DNA of 64,000 nucleotides from contig NZ_FOAP01000008.1 of the NCBI RefSeq assembly GCF_900109545.1, positions 62,001 to 126,000 of the forward strand, read 5' to 3'. Positions 17,520 through 26,895 of this stretch are shown here, one piece after another. This stretch comes from Stigmatella aurantiaca (GTDB taxonomy: Bacteria > Myxococcota > Myxococcia > Myxococcales > Myxococcaceae). The notes under the pieces are model-generated. The model had not been told where the DNA came from and did no database searches. It worked only from the letters and a program-made list of their open reading frames with translations. The translations under genes were made by a program, and so were the position numbers. Position 1 is the first letter of the stretch. Each line of letters opens with the position of its first letter.

Positions 17520-20400
17520 TCTTGGTTCCTCGGAGGATGGCTTCCTCGACGATGAGGTTCTGCTCGTAGTCGTGCGTCTTCGTGAAGCCGGTGGCGGGGC
17601 TGGCGGCTTCCGCCCGCCCGATGTAGCCCACCTTCACGGGACCGGTGGCATGGGAAGATGCCACGTCGTGGAGGCGGGGGAACATGAAATACCAGCCGCC
17701 CGCGTTGCGCGGCTCTTCCTGCACCCAGTACAGCTCGGAGAGCTTCGGGAAGCTGGCCACGAGGCGGGACACCGCCTCGAACGGGAACGGGTAGAGCTGC
17801 TCCAGGCGGACGATGGCCACGTTGCGGACCTGCTGCTCGTCCCGGGCCTTGACCAAATCGTAGTAGACCTTGCCGGAGCACAGCAGCAGCCGCGTCACGC
17901 CCTCGGGGGCGAGCTCCGCGCGGTCGGGGATGACTTCCTGGAACTGGCCGGTGGCCAGCTCGTCCAGCTTGCTCACCGCCTCGGGGCGGCGCAGCAGGCT
18001 CTTGGGCGACATGACGACGAGCGGCTTGCGGTAGGGGCGCACCACCTGGCGGCGCAGCAGGTGGAAGATCTGCGCGGGGGTGGTGGGGTAGCAGACCTGG
18101 AGGTTGTCCTCGGCGCACAGGCTCAGGAAGCGCTCCAGGCGGGCGCTGGAGTGCTCCGGGCCCTGGCCCTCGTAGCCGTGGGGCAGGAGCAGCGTGAGCC
18201 CGGAGAGCCGGCGCCACTTGCTCTCACCGGCGGCGATGAACTGGTCGATGATGATCTGCGCGCCGTTGGCGAAGTCACCGAACTGGCCCTCCCACAGGGT
18301 GAGGCCGTCCGGCACGTCCAGGCTGTAGCCGTACTCGAAGCCCATCACGCCCATCTCGGACAGGGGGCTGTTGAAGACCTGGAAGGAGGCGCGGCCGGTG
18401 GGGAACTGGGACAGCGGCACGAAGCGCCCGCCCGTCTTCACGTCGTGCAGCACCGCGTGGCGGTGGCTGAAGGTGCCGCGCTCGCTGTCCTGGCCGGACA
18501 GGCGCACCGTGTGGCCCGCGCTCAGGAGCGTCGCATAGGCGAGCGCCTCGCCCTCGCTCCAGAGCAACTCCTCGCTCTCCAGCATGGCCTGGCGCTTCTT
18601 GAGCACCGTGCGCTCGACGACCGGGTGCACGTTGAAGCCCTCGGGCGCCACGGACAGCTTGCGCAGGGCCTCGCGCAGCTGGGCCTTGTCCACCGCGGTG
18701 GCCACCTGCGGCGCCTGGGTGTAGGAGCCGCCCTTGTAGGGCTGCCACAGGCCCTCCAGGGCGCTGGGCTCCTTGAACTGGCGGGCCTGCTTGATGCGGG
18801 TGAGCGCCTCGTCGAAGTCCTTGAGGCAGCGCTGCTTGATGTCCTCGGACTCCGCGGCGGGGATGCGGCCGGTCTCGGCGAGCGACTGGGCGTAGACCGT
18901 GCGCACCGTGGACTGCTTGCGGATGAGCTCGTACATGCCCGGCTGGGTGAAGGAGGGGTCGTCTCCCTCGTTGTGGCCGTAGCGGCGGTAGCAGATGAGA
19001 TCGATGACGACGTCGCTCTTGAACACCTGGCGGTACTCGGCCACCAGCCGCGCCACGTGCACGCACGCCTCCGGGTCATCCCCGTTCACGTGGAACACGG
19101 GAATGTCCAGCATCTGCGCGATGGCGGTGGCGTAGATGGAGGAGCGCGAGTCGTGCGGATCGGTGGTGAAGCCCACCTGGTTGTTGATGACGATGTGCAG
19201 CGTGCCGCCCGTCTCGTAGCCCTTGAGGCGCGAGAGGTTGAGCGTCTCGGAGATGACGCCCTGGCCCATGAAGGCCGCATCTCCGTGGATGAGCAGCGGC
19301 ATGACCCGCGTGCGCTCGGTGTCCCCGCCGCGGTCCTGCTTGGCGCGCACGCGCCCCTCCACCACCGGGTCCACCGCCTCCAGGTGGCTGGGGTTGAAGG
19401 CCAGTGACAGGTGGATCTTGGTGCCCGCGCGGGTGGTGTGGTCCGAGGAGAAGCCCATGTGGTACTTCACGTCGCCGCGCCCCATGTAGGCCTTGGGGTC
19501 GGCCGGGCCCTCGAACTCGCTGAAAATCTGATCCGGGCTCTTGTGCAGGATGTTCGTCAGCACGTTGAGGCGGCCGCGGTGGGCCATGCCGATGACGACT
19601 TCCCGCAGCCCCATGCCGCCGCCCACCTCGAGGATGGCGTCCATCATGGGGATGAGGCTCTCGCCGCCATCCAGGCTGAAGCGCTTCACGCCCACGTACT
19701 TGGTGTGCAGGAAGTGCTCGAAGCCCTCGGCGTAGGAGAGCTTGGTGAGGATGTGGCGCTGGTCCTCCTGCGAGAACGGGGTGCGGTTCTCGCTGTGCTC
19801 CATGCGCTTGAGCAGCCAGCGGCGCCGCTCGCTGTCGAGCATGTGCATGAATTCCACGCCGATGGAGCCGGCATAGGTGCTGCGCAGCCGGCTGAGCAGC
19901 TGCGACACCTTCACGCGCCCTTCGGGGAAGACGTTGCTCGTCTCGACGCTCTGCTCCAGCTCCTGGGTGGAGAAGTGGTTCTCGTCCACCATGGGCATGT
20001 CCGCCACGTGCTCCAGGGGCGGGCGGGGGCGGCCCAGCGGGTCCAGCTTGGCGCGCAGGTGGCCCCGGAGCCGGAAGGCGGTGATGGTGTGGTCCACGCG
20101 CGACTGCAGGCGCATGTCCTGCGCGAGCGTGGCCACGGCGGCGTTGGCCGCGGGGGCAGCGGGCGTCACGGCCGCGGCGGGGGCGGCCTGTTTGCCGTTC
20201 TTGCCGGGGGGCGCGGCCGCGGGGGCGGGCGCCTCCAGCAGCGTCTTGCTGAAGATGGGGCGGCCCCCACCATTGCTCTTCTCGAAGATGTCGCGCCAGC
20301 TGGGATCCACGCTGGAGGGATCCTGCAGGTAGCGCGCGTAGAGACCTTCGATGAAGTCGATGTTGGCGCCGGAGAGGTACGTGTCCTGGAAATTCGCCAT
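17509..20400 (-). CDS. sucA: 2-oxoglutarate dehydrogenase E1 component
   Basis: A 963-residue thiamine-diphosphate-dependent decarboxylase. It starts with the helix typical of SucA that recruits E2 ([25 protein letters not shown]). An Ala/Gly/Pro-rich insert covers about residues 60-90. The ThDP/Mg motif region includes the [10 protein letters not shown] segment. [13 protein letters not shown] and [13 protein letters not shown] are SucA signatures, and [12 protein letters not shown] is in the C-terminal domain. The length is normal. It is first gene of a sucA-sucB unit. It is divergent from the enoyl reductase gene across 274 bases in which no clear promoter was recognised. Confidence 0.95.
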
Positions 20401-20674
20401 GGCAGAGGGTCTTTTACTGGTGATGGGCCCCGGGTGGGGGGTTTTTGAAGCGATTTGTCACCCGTTTCGGGAAACAACGGAAAGGGCCGTGGGTAAAGCA
20501 ACAGGAAGAGTCATGCGCCACGTGAGCCCAACTTCATGCCGGGGCTCCCGGAGAAAACCCTTGGGGTCTCACATTTCGGGAGGCATTCAGGGCCCTTGGG
20601 GGTTTCCCTGCCCCCCGGCCAGCAGGAGTGGTAGATCGCCCGCCCTCTTCATCTGTCCTTGTGAAAGGCCCCCC

Positions 20675-21502
20675 ATGCTGCTGCAGGGTAAGAAGATCCT
20701 CATCACCGGTGTCTTGACCCCCCAGTCGATTGCCTACGGCATCGCCGAGCATGCCCTGGCCCAGGGCGCGGAAATCGTTCTGACCGGCTTTGGCCGGGCC
20801 CGCTCGCTCACGGAGCGCAGCGCCAAGCGCCTCAAGCCCGGCACCGAAGTGCTCGAGCTGGACGTGAACAAGCCCGAGGATTTCAAGGCGCTGACGGCCT
20901 CGCTGAAGGAGAAGTGGGGCCGGGTGGATGGCGCCGTGCATTCGATTGCCTTCGCTCCCGAGGATGCCCTGGGAGGCAACTTCCTCAACACGCCCTGGGA
21001 GAGCGTTCAGACCGCGTTTCGCGTCTCCACCTTCTCCCTGAAGGAGCTGGCGGTGGCGGTCGCCCCGCTCATGCCCTCGGGTGGGTCTATCATCACACTG
21101 GATTTTGACAACAACGTTGCATGGCCCATCTACGACTGGATGGGGGTGTGCAAAGCGGCGCTCGCGGCCACCGTTCGCTACCTGGCGCGGGACCTGGGGC
21201 CCAAGGGCATCCGGGTCAACGCCCTGGCCGCGGGGCCCCTGAATACGATAGCCGCCAAGGGAATTCCGGGGTTCAAGTCCCTGGAGCAGGCCTGGGGCCG
21301 GCAGGCGCCGCTGGGCTGGGACTCGCGCAACAGCCACGAGACGGTGGGCCGGACCGCGTGTGCCCTGCTGTCGGATTGGATGCCGTCCACCACCGGAGAG
21401 CAGGTGCACGTGGATGGCGGCTACCACTCCATCGGGGCCCCGCCGGTGGACCCGTCGCTGGATGACCCGCCCGAGGCGAAGCCCGCCCCGGCGGACGAGT
21501 AG
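20675..21502 (+). CDS. fabI: Enoyl-[acyl-carrier-protein] reductase, InhA-like subtype
   Basis: A 275-residue NADH-dependent enoyl-ACP reductase, the last step of each fatty-acid elongation cycle. KKILITGVLTPQSIAYGIA is the FabI/InhA dinucleotide loop. The active site reads DFDNNVAWPIYDWMGVCK, with Phe nine residues before Tyr and Lys seven after it. This is the spacing and Phe of mycobacterial InhA (F149-Y158-K165) rather than Tyr-Tyr of E. coli FabI. WDSRNSHETVGRTACALLSDW and TTGEQVHVDGG also track InhA. The last 25 residues are an acidic/Pro tail. ATG 20675 follows GTGAAAGG. A strong terminator follows, so it is monocistronic. Confidence 0.9.
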   Translation: MLLQGKKILITGVLTPQSIAYGIAEHALAQGAEIVLTGFGRARSLTERSAKRLKPGTEVLELDVNKPEDFKALTASLKEKWGRVDGAVHSIAFAPEDALGGNFLNTPWESVQTAFRVSTFSLKELAVAVAPLMPSGGSIITLDFDNNVAWPIYDWMGVCKAALAATVRYLARDLGPKGIRVNALAAGPLNTIAAKGIPGFKSLEQAWGRQAPLGWDSRNSHETVGRTACALLSDWMPSTTGEQVHVDGGYHSIGAPPVDPSLDDPPEAKPAPADE

Positions 21503-21546
21503 GCCGGGCACGGAAGCACGGGGGGAATGCCGGGCGTTCTGTCCCT

Positions 21547-21571
21547 CGCCCGGTCTCTTGAAGACCGGGCG
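21547..21571 (+). terminator. Intrinsic terminator of the enoyl reductase gene
   Basis: A perfect 10-base-pair stem (CGCCCGGTCT / AGACCGGGCG) with the 5-base loop CTTGA, followed by TGCTTTCTC, 45 bases after the stop codon. Confidence 0.8.
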
Positions 21572-21656
21572 TGCTTTCTCCCCCGGAAGCGGACACGCTA
21601 GAGTCTCATCTGTTTGCAGCGGGGCCGTAGGCGGCCATCGCGTGAGGAGCCGTGGG

Positions 21657-22040
21657 GTGAGTGCCAACATCCTGGTGGTGGATGACAGCCCAACCGTCCG
21701 CAACATCATCAAGATCTACTTGATGAACCTCCGGCTCAGCATCATCGAGGCGGAGGATGCGACGCGGGCGTTGCAGCTGTTACGGCTCGTGCCGGTGAGT
21801 GTCGTGATCGCGGATATCAACATGCCGGGCATGGATGGCATCACCTTCGTGAAGGAGCTGCGCGCCAATCCCATGCCCCAGGTGCGCGGCATCCCCGTGA
21901 TTCTCCTGACCGCGGAGAAGGGCGGAGACCTGCGGCAGCGGGGCGCCGATGCCGGGGCCAATGCGTTCATCCAGAAGCCGGTGTCCCACCACGATTTGAC
22001 CGAGACGGTCCGTCAGTACCTGCCCCAAGCCGCCCCGTGA
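21657..22040 (+). CDS. Single-domain response regulator (CheY-like)
   Basis: A 127-residue receiver domain. It has NILVVDDSPTVRN with the acidic pair, phospho-acceptor D53 in VIADINMPGMDG, Thr in ILLTAEKG and Lys in AFIQKPV. No output domain is present, so it acts like CheY by docking to a target. It opens the chemosensory operon. GTG at 21657 is selected because AGGAG lies 7 bases upstream; GTG 21642 is a weaker alternative. Its TGA overlaps the next GTG (GTGA). It is the best candidate for the diffusible output of the pathway. Confidence 0.9.
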   Translation: MSANILVVDDSPTVRNIIKIYLMNLRLSIIEAEDATRALQLLRLVPVSVVIADINMPGMDGITFVKELRANPMPQVRGIPVILLTAEKGGDLRQRGADAGANAFIQKPVSHHDLTETVRQYLPQAAP

Positions 22041-22900
22041 GCCTCCCGTCCCTCCTTCTCGTCGATGACAGCGACGCCATTCTCGCGCTCGAGCGGGCCA
22101 TCCTGTCAGGCCACTACTCGCTGAACACCGCGAGCAACGGCCGCGAGGCGCTCGAGAAGGTGGGACGGCTCCAGCCGGAGGCCGTGCTGCTGGACCTGTC
22201 GATGCCGGAGATGGACGGGGACGAGGTGCTCCAGCGGATGAAGGCCACCGCGGCCACCGCCAGCATCCCCGTCATCATCATTTCCTCGGAGAAGTCGCGC
22301 GCGGAGGCGTGCCTGGGGCTGGGGGCGGAGGCGTTCCTGGCCAAGCCCTTCCGCGCCGAGGATCTGCTGTCCGCGGTGGCCAAGGCGCTGGAGAACGCCC
22401 GCAAGCGCACGCGCGCCGGGGCGATGCTGGTGCTGCGGATGACGACGGGGGACCAGGAGTTCGCCGTGCCCCTGGACGCGGTGCGCGAGGTGCTGCTGCA
22501 GCCAGCCCTGCGGCCCCTGCCCACCGGGCCCGACTACCTGCGCGAGTACGTGGAGCTGCGCGGCTCGGCGGTGTGCGTGCTGGACGTGGCGCGCCGGCTG
22601 GAGATGGAGCACCGCGTGCCGGTGCGCGAGCGGATGCTCGTCATCATCCACGTGGACGGTGTGCCGCTGGCCCTGTGCGTGGACCGGGTGCAGGACCCGG
22701 AGGAGTTCCCCGCGGGGGACATCGACCGGCGCCTGGGCGGCGTGGAGCATGGGCTCCTCAAGGAGGGGCTCATCGGCATGCTTCGGGTGGGGGGAGGCCG
22801 GACGCTTCCCCTGTTGGATCCGCGCGTCTTCGTCGCGCGGGAGCTATTGAAAGACTTGTCCACGCTGTTGAAGCCCGGTGGTGTGGGACAGGGCGCATGA
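22037..22900 (+). CDS. Receiver-CheW fusion protein
   Basis: A 287-residue protein. Residues 3-122 are a receiver domain (LLLVDDSDA, phospho-site D53 in LLDLSMPEMDG, Lys in FLAKPFR). Residues about 130-270 are a CheW-like domain (FAVPLDAVREVLL, VELRGSAVCVLDVARRL, LALCVDRVQDPEEF). CheW links receptors to CheA, so the fused receiver could tune array coupling by phosphorylation, as CheV does. The order is REC-CheW, the reverse of CheV (CheW-REC). It starts with GTG inside the stop of the preceding gene, and its own stop overlaps the cheR start by 4 bases. Confidence 0.88.
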   Translation: MSLPSLLLVDDSDAILALERAILSGHYSLNTASNGREALEKVGRLQPEAVLLDLSMPEMDGDEVLQRMKATAATASIPVIIISSEKSRAEACLGLGAEAFLAKPFRAEDLLSAVAKALENARKRTRAGAMLVLRMTTGDQEFAVPLDAVREVLLQPALRPLPTGPDYLREYVELRGSAVCVLDVARRLEMEHRVPVRERMLVIIHVDGVPLALCVDRVQDPEEFPAGDIDRRLGGVEHGLLKEGLIGMLRVGGGRTLPLLDPRVFVARELLKDLSTLLKPGGVGQGA

Positions 22901-24111
22901 CGGGGCCGGGGGGAATGGATCCACTGCTGTTTGCCCGGGCCCGGCAGCTGGTCTCCGAGCGGACAGGTTTCCGGGACGACGCCATTGCCCCGGAGTCCCT
23001 GGAGCGCGTCGTGCGAGCGGAGCTGGCGCGCGGGCGCTCCTTGGGGGAGCTGCTCACCGAGCTGCAGAACCCGGAGTCGCCCTTCGCCCAGGTCGTCGTG
23101 CGCTCCTCGCTGGTGGGGGAGACGTACTTCTACCGGCACCCGGAGCACTTCCGCTTCGTGGCCCGGGACGGGGTTCCCGGCGTGCTGCGCCGCAACCCGA
23201 TGCGCCTGCGGGGCTGGAGCGCGGGGTGTGCCACCGGGGAGGAGGCCTACTCGCTGGCGTCCTGCCTGCTGGCGTCCGCGCCGCCGGGCATGCCCGTGGA
23301 GGTGCTGGGCACGGACATCAACGAGACGAGCCTGGCCCACGCCCGGCGCGCCACCTATGGCGCCTGGTCCCGGCGGGACTCCGGCCCCCACCTGTTTCCG
23401 CTGTACCGCGCCATCGGGGAGCGGGAGGTGGTCATCCTGGAGGGGGTGCGGAGCGTCACCACCTTCGCGGTCACCAACCTGATGGGGCCGCTGCCGGATC
23501 TGTTCGGGTTCTTCGAGTTCATCCTCTGCCGCAACGTGCTCACCTACTTCACGCCCGCGGCGCGCGAGGTGGCCATCGGCCACATCGTCCGGGCGCTGGC
23601 CCCGGGGGGCTACCTCTTCCTGGGCACCGTGGAGGTGGACCGCGTTCCGGACGGGCTGGTGCGCGTGGGGCCCCCCGAGCTGCAGGCCTTCCACCGCCCC
23701 GAGACGCCCCTGGCCCCTCCCAAGGCGCTCGTGCCCAGGCCCGCTCGCACCGGGCACCCGCGGATGACGCCGCCCCCGGTGGCCTTGCCCCCACCCGAGC
23801 CGCCCCGCTCGCCCTCGCAGTTCCACCTGGAGGCGCTCGAGCGCATCGAGCAGGGCGACGTTCCCCGGGCCACGCTCATGCTGGAGGCCCTGGTGCGGCA
23901 GTTCCCGGACTACCTGCCCGGCTTGCTGGAGCTGGCCCTGCTGCGCGAGCGCAATGGGGCCCGCGCGGCCGCCTACCCGCTCATGCGCGCCGTGCACGCC
24001 CGCGCGGCGAAGCTGCCCCCGGATCAGCTCGTCGAGGGGCCCGAGTGTCTTCCCGCCCGCTTCTACAAGGCGTCGGCGGACGCCTATCTGAACCAGGGAG
24101 CCGCTGAATGA
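22897..24111 (+). CDS. cheR: CheR-type methyltransferase with C-terminal extension
   Basis: A 404-residue protein. CheR catalytic domain (about 5-270): SLVGETYFYRHPEHF, SAM site WSAGCATGEEAYSLA, GTDINETSLAHARRATYG and FILCRNVLTYF. It methylates receptor glutamates for adaptation. After a Pro-rich linker (about 270-310), residues about 315-404 are Ala/Leu-rich helices of TPR type (ERIEQGDVPRATLMLEAL), comparable in layout to the TPR-bearing FrzF of the Frz pathway. It overlaps the genes on both sides by 4 bases. ATG 22897 is fixed by the overlap; ATG 22915 is an internal alternative. Confidence 0.9.
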   Translation: MTGPGGMDPLLFARARQLVSERTGFRDDAIAPESLERVVRAELARGRSLGELLTELQNPESPFAQVVVRSSLVGETYFYRHPEHFRFVARDGVPGVLRRNPMRLRGWSAGCATGEEAYSLASCLLASAPPGMPVEVLGTDINETSLAHARRATYGAWSRRDSGPHLFPLYRAIGEREVVILEGVRSVTTFAVTNLMGPLPDLFGFFEFILCRNVLTYFTPAAREVAIGHIVRALAPGGYLFLGTVEVDRVPDGLVRVGPPELQAFHRPETPLAPPKALVPRPARTGHPRMTPPPVALPPPEPPRSPSQFHLEALERIEQGDVPRATLMLEALVRQFPDYLPGLLELALLRERNGARAAAYPLMRAVHARAAKLPPDQLVEGPECLPARFYKASADAYLNQGAAE

Positions 24112-24656
24112 AGGTGATTCCAAGGACCCTGGATGAAGCCCAGGAGGAGGAGCTCCGCCGGCTCCTGGAGCGGCGCGCGGAGCGCCTCCGGGAACAGGAG
24201 CAGGGCGACAGCACCCAGGACGAGGCCGTCTACATGGTGGCCGAGTTCCCCCTGGGCGAGGAGCGCTACGCGCTGCCGCTCGAGGCGCTGCGCGCGGCGC
24301 TCCCGCTGCGGATGGTGACCCCCGTGCCGCTCTCGACGCCCCACATCATCGGCGTGCTGCGCTTCCAGGGGCAGGTGCTCGCGGCCCTCAGCCTCGCGTC
24401 CCTGCTGGGAGGCCACGGCTGGCGGGAGGATCCCGCGGTCCTGCTGGTGGTGGACCGGGGCGATGGGGAGCTGTGCGCGCTGGACTGCGAGGCCATTCCG
24501 CGCCCCACGAGCCTGCCCGTGGCGGCGGTGGAGGCGGCGCGCTCCCGGGCGGAGGGCGCCATCCTGGAGGTCTACACCGACCAGCAGCTCGTTCACCTCA
24601 TCGATCCGCCCCGCCTCTTCGTGAAGGCCGGAACGGGAGTGCGTCATGGCCGTTGA
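24108..24656 (+). CDS. cheW: CheW-like coupling protein
   Basis: A 182-residue protein. Residues 1-42 are charged helix (EEELRRLLERRAERLREQ). Residues about 43-175 form a CheW domain with YMVAEFPLGEERYALPLEAL, PHIIGVLRFQGQVLAALSL and VHLIDPPRLF. It should bridge the chemoreceptor and the P5 domain of CheA in the inner-face array. The N-terminal helix is longer than in ordinary CheW. It starts in the cheR stop (ATGA), and its last 11 bases overlap cheA, so the three are translated together. A second CheW domain is present in the receiver fusion, so the array has two coupling proteins. Confidence 0.88.
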   Translation: MKVIPRTLDEAQEEELRRLLERRAERLREQEQGDSTQDEAVYMVAEFPLGEERYALPLEALRAALPLRMVTPVPLSTPHIIGVLRFQGQVLAALSLASLLGGHGWREDPAVLLVVDRGDGELCALDCEAIPRPTSLPVAAVEAARSRAEGAILEVYTDQQLVHLIDPPRLFVKAGTGVRHGR

Positions 24657-26895
24657 TCCTCTCCTGCAAAGTCTCGTCTCGGGCTTTGCCGCCGAGGCCC
24701 AGGAAGTCTGCCAGAAGGTGACGATCGACCTGCTCGAGCTGGAGCGGGACGGGCTGGATGCCGATGCGCTGAACAAGGCCTACGTGCGGCTGGGGCGCCA
24801 CCTGCACACGCTCAAGGGCAGCGCCGCGAGCCTGGGCCTGCAGGACCTGAGCGAGATCGCCCACAAGCTGGAGGACGCGCTGGCGCCGCTGCGCGAGCAT
24901 CCGCAGAAGATGCCGCGGGCGGTGGTGGACCTGCTGCTGCACGGCCTGGACATCTTCATGCTGCGCGTCCAGGCCCACGCGGATGGGCGCGGGGACGCGC
25001 TGCCGGACTACACCATCGCCCTGGCCCAGCTCGTCGCCGTGGCCCCTCCGCCGGAGCTGGCCACCGCGGTGCCCAGCCCCGCCGCGCCTCCGGTGGCGGG
25101 GGTGGCCGCCGCGCCGGCCCCTGTCGCGGCCGCCGTGCCCGCCGCCGCCTTGCCCCCGGCCCCCAAGCCGCCGGCCTCCACGCCCGCGCCGCTGCCCACG
25201 GGCGGAGGCGGAGGCACGGGGCCGGCCGAGCTGCCCCGGGACGAGTTCCACTCGGGAGACTCCGAGGGCGCGGGCTGGCGGGTGGGCACGCGCCAGGTGA
25301 CGGCGCTGATGCGCGAGGTGGAGCGCCTGCGCGAGGTGCGTCTGCGCACCGAGGAGCGCTCGCGCGAGTTGGACCGGGCGGTGGCGCTGCTGGCCCGGCA
25401 GGGGCTGCTGGCGGAGACGGCCGAGGCCCGGACGCTGCTCGCGGGCGTGGGACGGGCGCTGCGCTCCGATGGGGAGGAGACGGCCGACGTCGTCGACGCG
25501 CTGGAGGAGGGGCTCAAGGCCATCACCACCCGGCCGGTGCGCACCATCCTCGAGCCGCTGCAGCGCATGGTGCGGGACCTGTCCCGCCAGCTGCGCAAGG
25601 AGGCGCGGCTGTCCGTGGTGGGGGCCGAGGTGTCGCTGGACCGGCGGCTCCTGGAGAAGCTCAACGGGGCGCTGGTGCACCTGCTGCGCAACGCGGTGGA
25701 CCACGGCCTGGAGTCTCCCGCCGAGCGCGAGCGCACCGGCAAGCACCACGAGGGGGCGCTCACCCTGCGCATCGAGCAGCAGGGCAACCTGCTCTTCCTG
25801 GAGTCCAGCGACGACGGCCGCGGCATCGACGTGGCGCGCGTGCGCCAGGTGGCCGAGAGCCGGGGGCTGGCCACCGCCGAGGAGCTGTTGCGGATGAACG
25901 ACAACCAGGTGAGGGACCTCATCTTCCGCCCGGGCTTCAGCACCCGCGCGGACGTGACGGACACCTCCGGGCGCGGCGTGGGGCTCGACGCGGTGCGCGC
26001 CGCGGTGGAGTCACTCCAGGGCCGCATCGAGGTGGCCAGCACCCTGGGCCAGGGCACGCGCTTCATGCTCACCCTGCCGGTGGAGCTGGGCAGCTCGCCG
26101 GTGCTGGTGGTGCGCGTGTTCGACCAGATGATGGGCCTGCCCATGCTGGCGGTGGAGGCCACGCAGCTCACGCGCATGAGCACCCTGCGCCTGAGCAAGC
26201 GGCGCGCCCAGCTCGAATACCAGGGACAGCTCATCCCCGTGGTGGACCTGGGCGCCCGGCTGGGCCTGCGCGCCGCCTCCCCGCCGTCCGAGGGGCAGCC
26301 GCTCATGGTCATCCAGAACGGCGGCAAGCGCGTGGCGCTCGCGGTGGACTCGGTGGTGGGTGACAGAGACCTGGTCATCCGGCCGCTGCCCGCGGAGGTG
26401 CGGGATGTGCCCGCCTACCAGGGCGCGGCCACGCTGAGCCGCGGCGAGCTGATGCTCATCCTGCGCCCCAACTGGCTGGTGCTGGAGCCCGCCACCCTGT
26501 CCGCCGTGGCCCCGCAGAGCCGCCGGGCCCTGGTGGTGGACGACTCGCTCACCGCGCGCGCCCTGCACCGGGCCATGCTGGAGGCCGGTGGGTTCACCGT
26601 GCACCTGGCCTCCAGTGGCGCCCGGGCCCTGGAGCGGGTGCTGACGGATGCCTACGATGTCATCATCTGCGACCTGGAGATGGAAGAGATGGATGGCGAG
26701 GAGTTCATCCGCCGCATGCGGCAGCGCCCCGAGACGCGCAACCTGCCCATCATCCTCGTCTCCACCCACGAGGCGGCCCGGGACCGGGGCCGCCTGGCGG
26801 GAGCGGATGGATTTCTGAGCAAGCGCGACTGTGCCTCGGGCCGGTTGCTGGCCGAGGTTCTCGACGTGATGAGCCGCCGCGGAGGACGCCCATGA
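24646..26895 (+). CDS. cheA: Hybrid chemotaxis histidine kinase CheA-REC
   Basis: A 749-residue protein. Hpt (P1) domain with H54 in RHLHTLKGSAASLGL. An Ala/Pro linker (about 135-190) takes the place of a clear P2 domain. A dimerisation segment, an HATPase domain (HLLRNAVDHGLESPAER N-box, DDGRGIDVARV, GRGVGLDAVRAAV) and a CheW-like P5 follow. The C-terminal receiver starts at about residue 625 (ALVVDDSLTARALH, ICDLEMEEMDGEEF, FLSKRDC). The fused receiver is as in FrzE and could be a phosphate sink or competing output. ATG 24646 overlaps cheW by 11 bases, and its stop overlaps the cheB start. Confidence 0.92.
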   Translation: MAVDPLLQSLVSGFAAEAQEVCQKVTIDLLELERDGLDADALNKAYVRLGRHLHTLKGSAASLGLQDLSEIAHKLEDALAPLREHPQKMPRAVVDLLLHGLDIFMLRVQAHADGRGDALPDYTIALAQLVAVAPPPELATAVPSPAAPPVAGVAAAPAPVAAAVPAAALPPAPKPPASTPAPLPTGGGGGTGPAELPRDEFHSGDSEGAGWRVGTRQVTALMREVERLREVRLRTEERSRELDRAVALLARQGLLAETAEARTLLAGVGRALRSDGEETADVVDALEEGLKAITTRPVRTILEPLQRMVRDLSRQLRKEARLSVVGAEVSLDRRLLEKLNGALVHLLRNAVDHGLESPAERERTGKHHEGALTLRIEQQGNLLFLESSDDGRGIDVARVRQVAESRGLATAEELLRMNDNQVRDLIFRPGFSTRADVTDTSGRGVGLDAVRAAVESLQGRIEVASTLGQGTRFMLTLPVELGSSPVLVVRVFDQMMGLPMLAVEATQLTRMSTLRLSKRRAQLEYQGQLIPVVDLGARLGLRAASPPSEGQPLMVIQNGGKRVALAVDSVVGDRDLVIRPLPAEVRDVPAYQGAATLSRGELMLILRPNWLVLEPATLSAVAPQSRRALVVDDSLTARALHRAMLEAGGFTVHLASSGARALERVLTDAYDVIICDLEMEEMDGEEFIRRMRQRPETRNLPIILVSTHEAARDRGRLAGADGFLSKRDCASGRLLAEVLDVMSRRGGRP

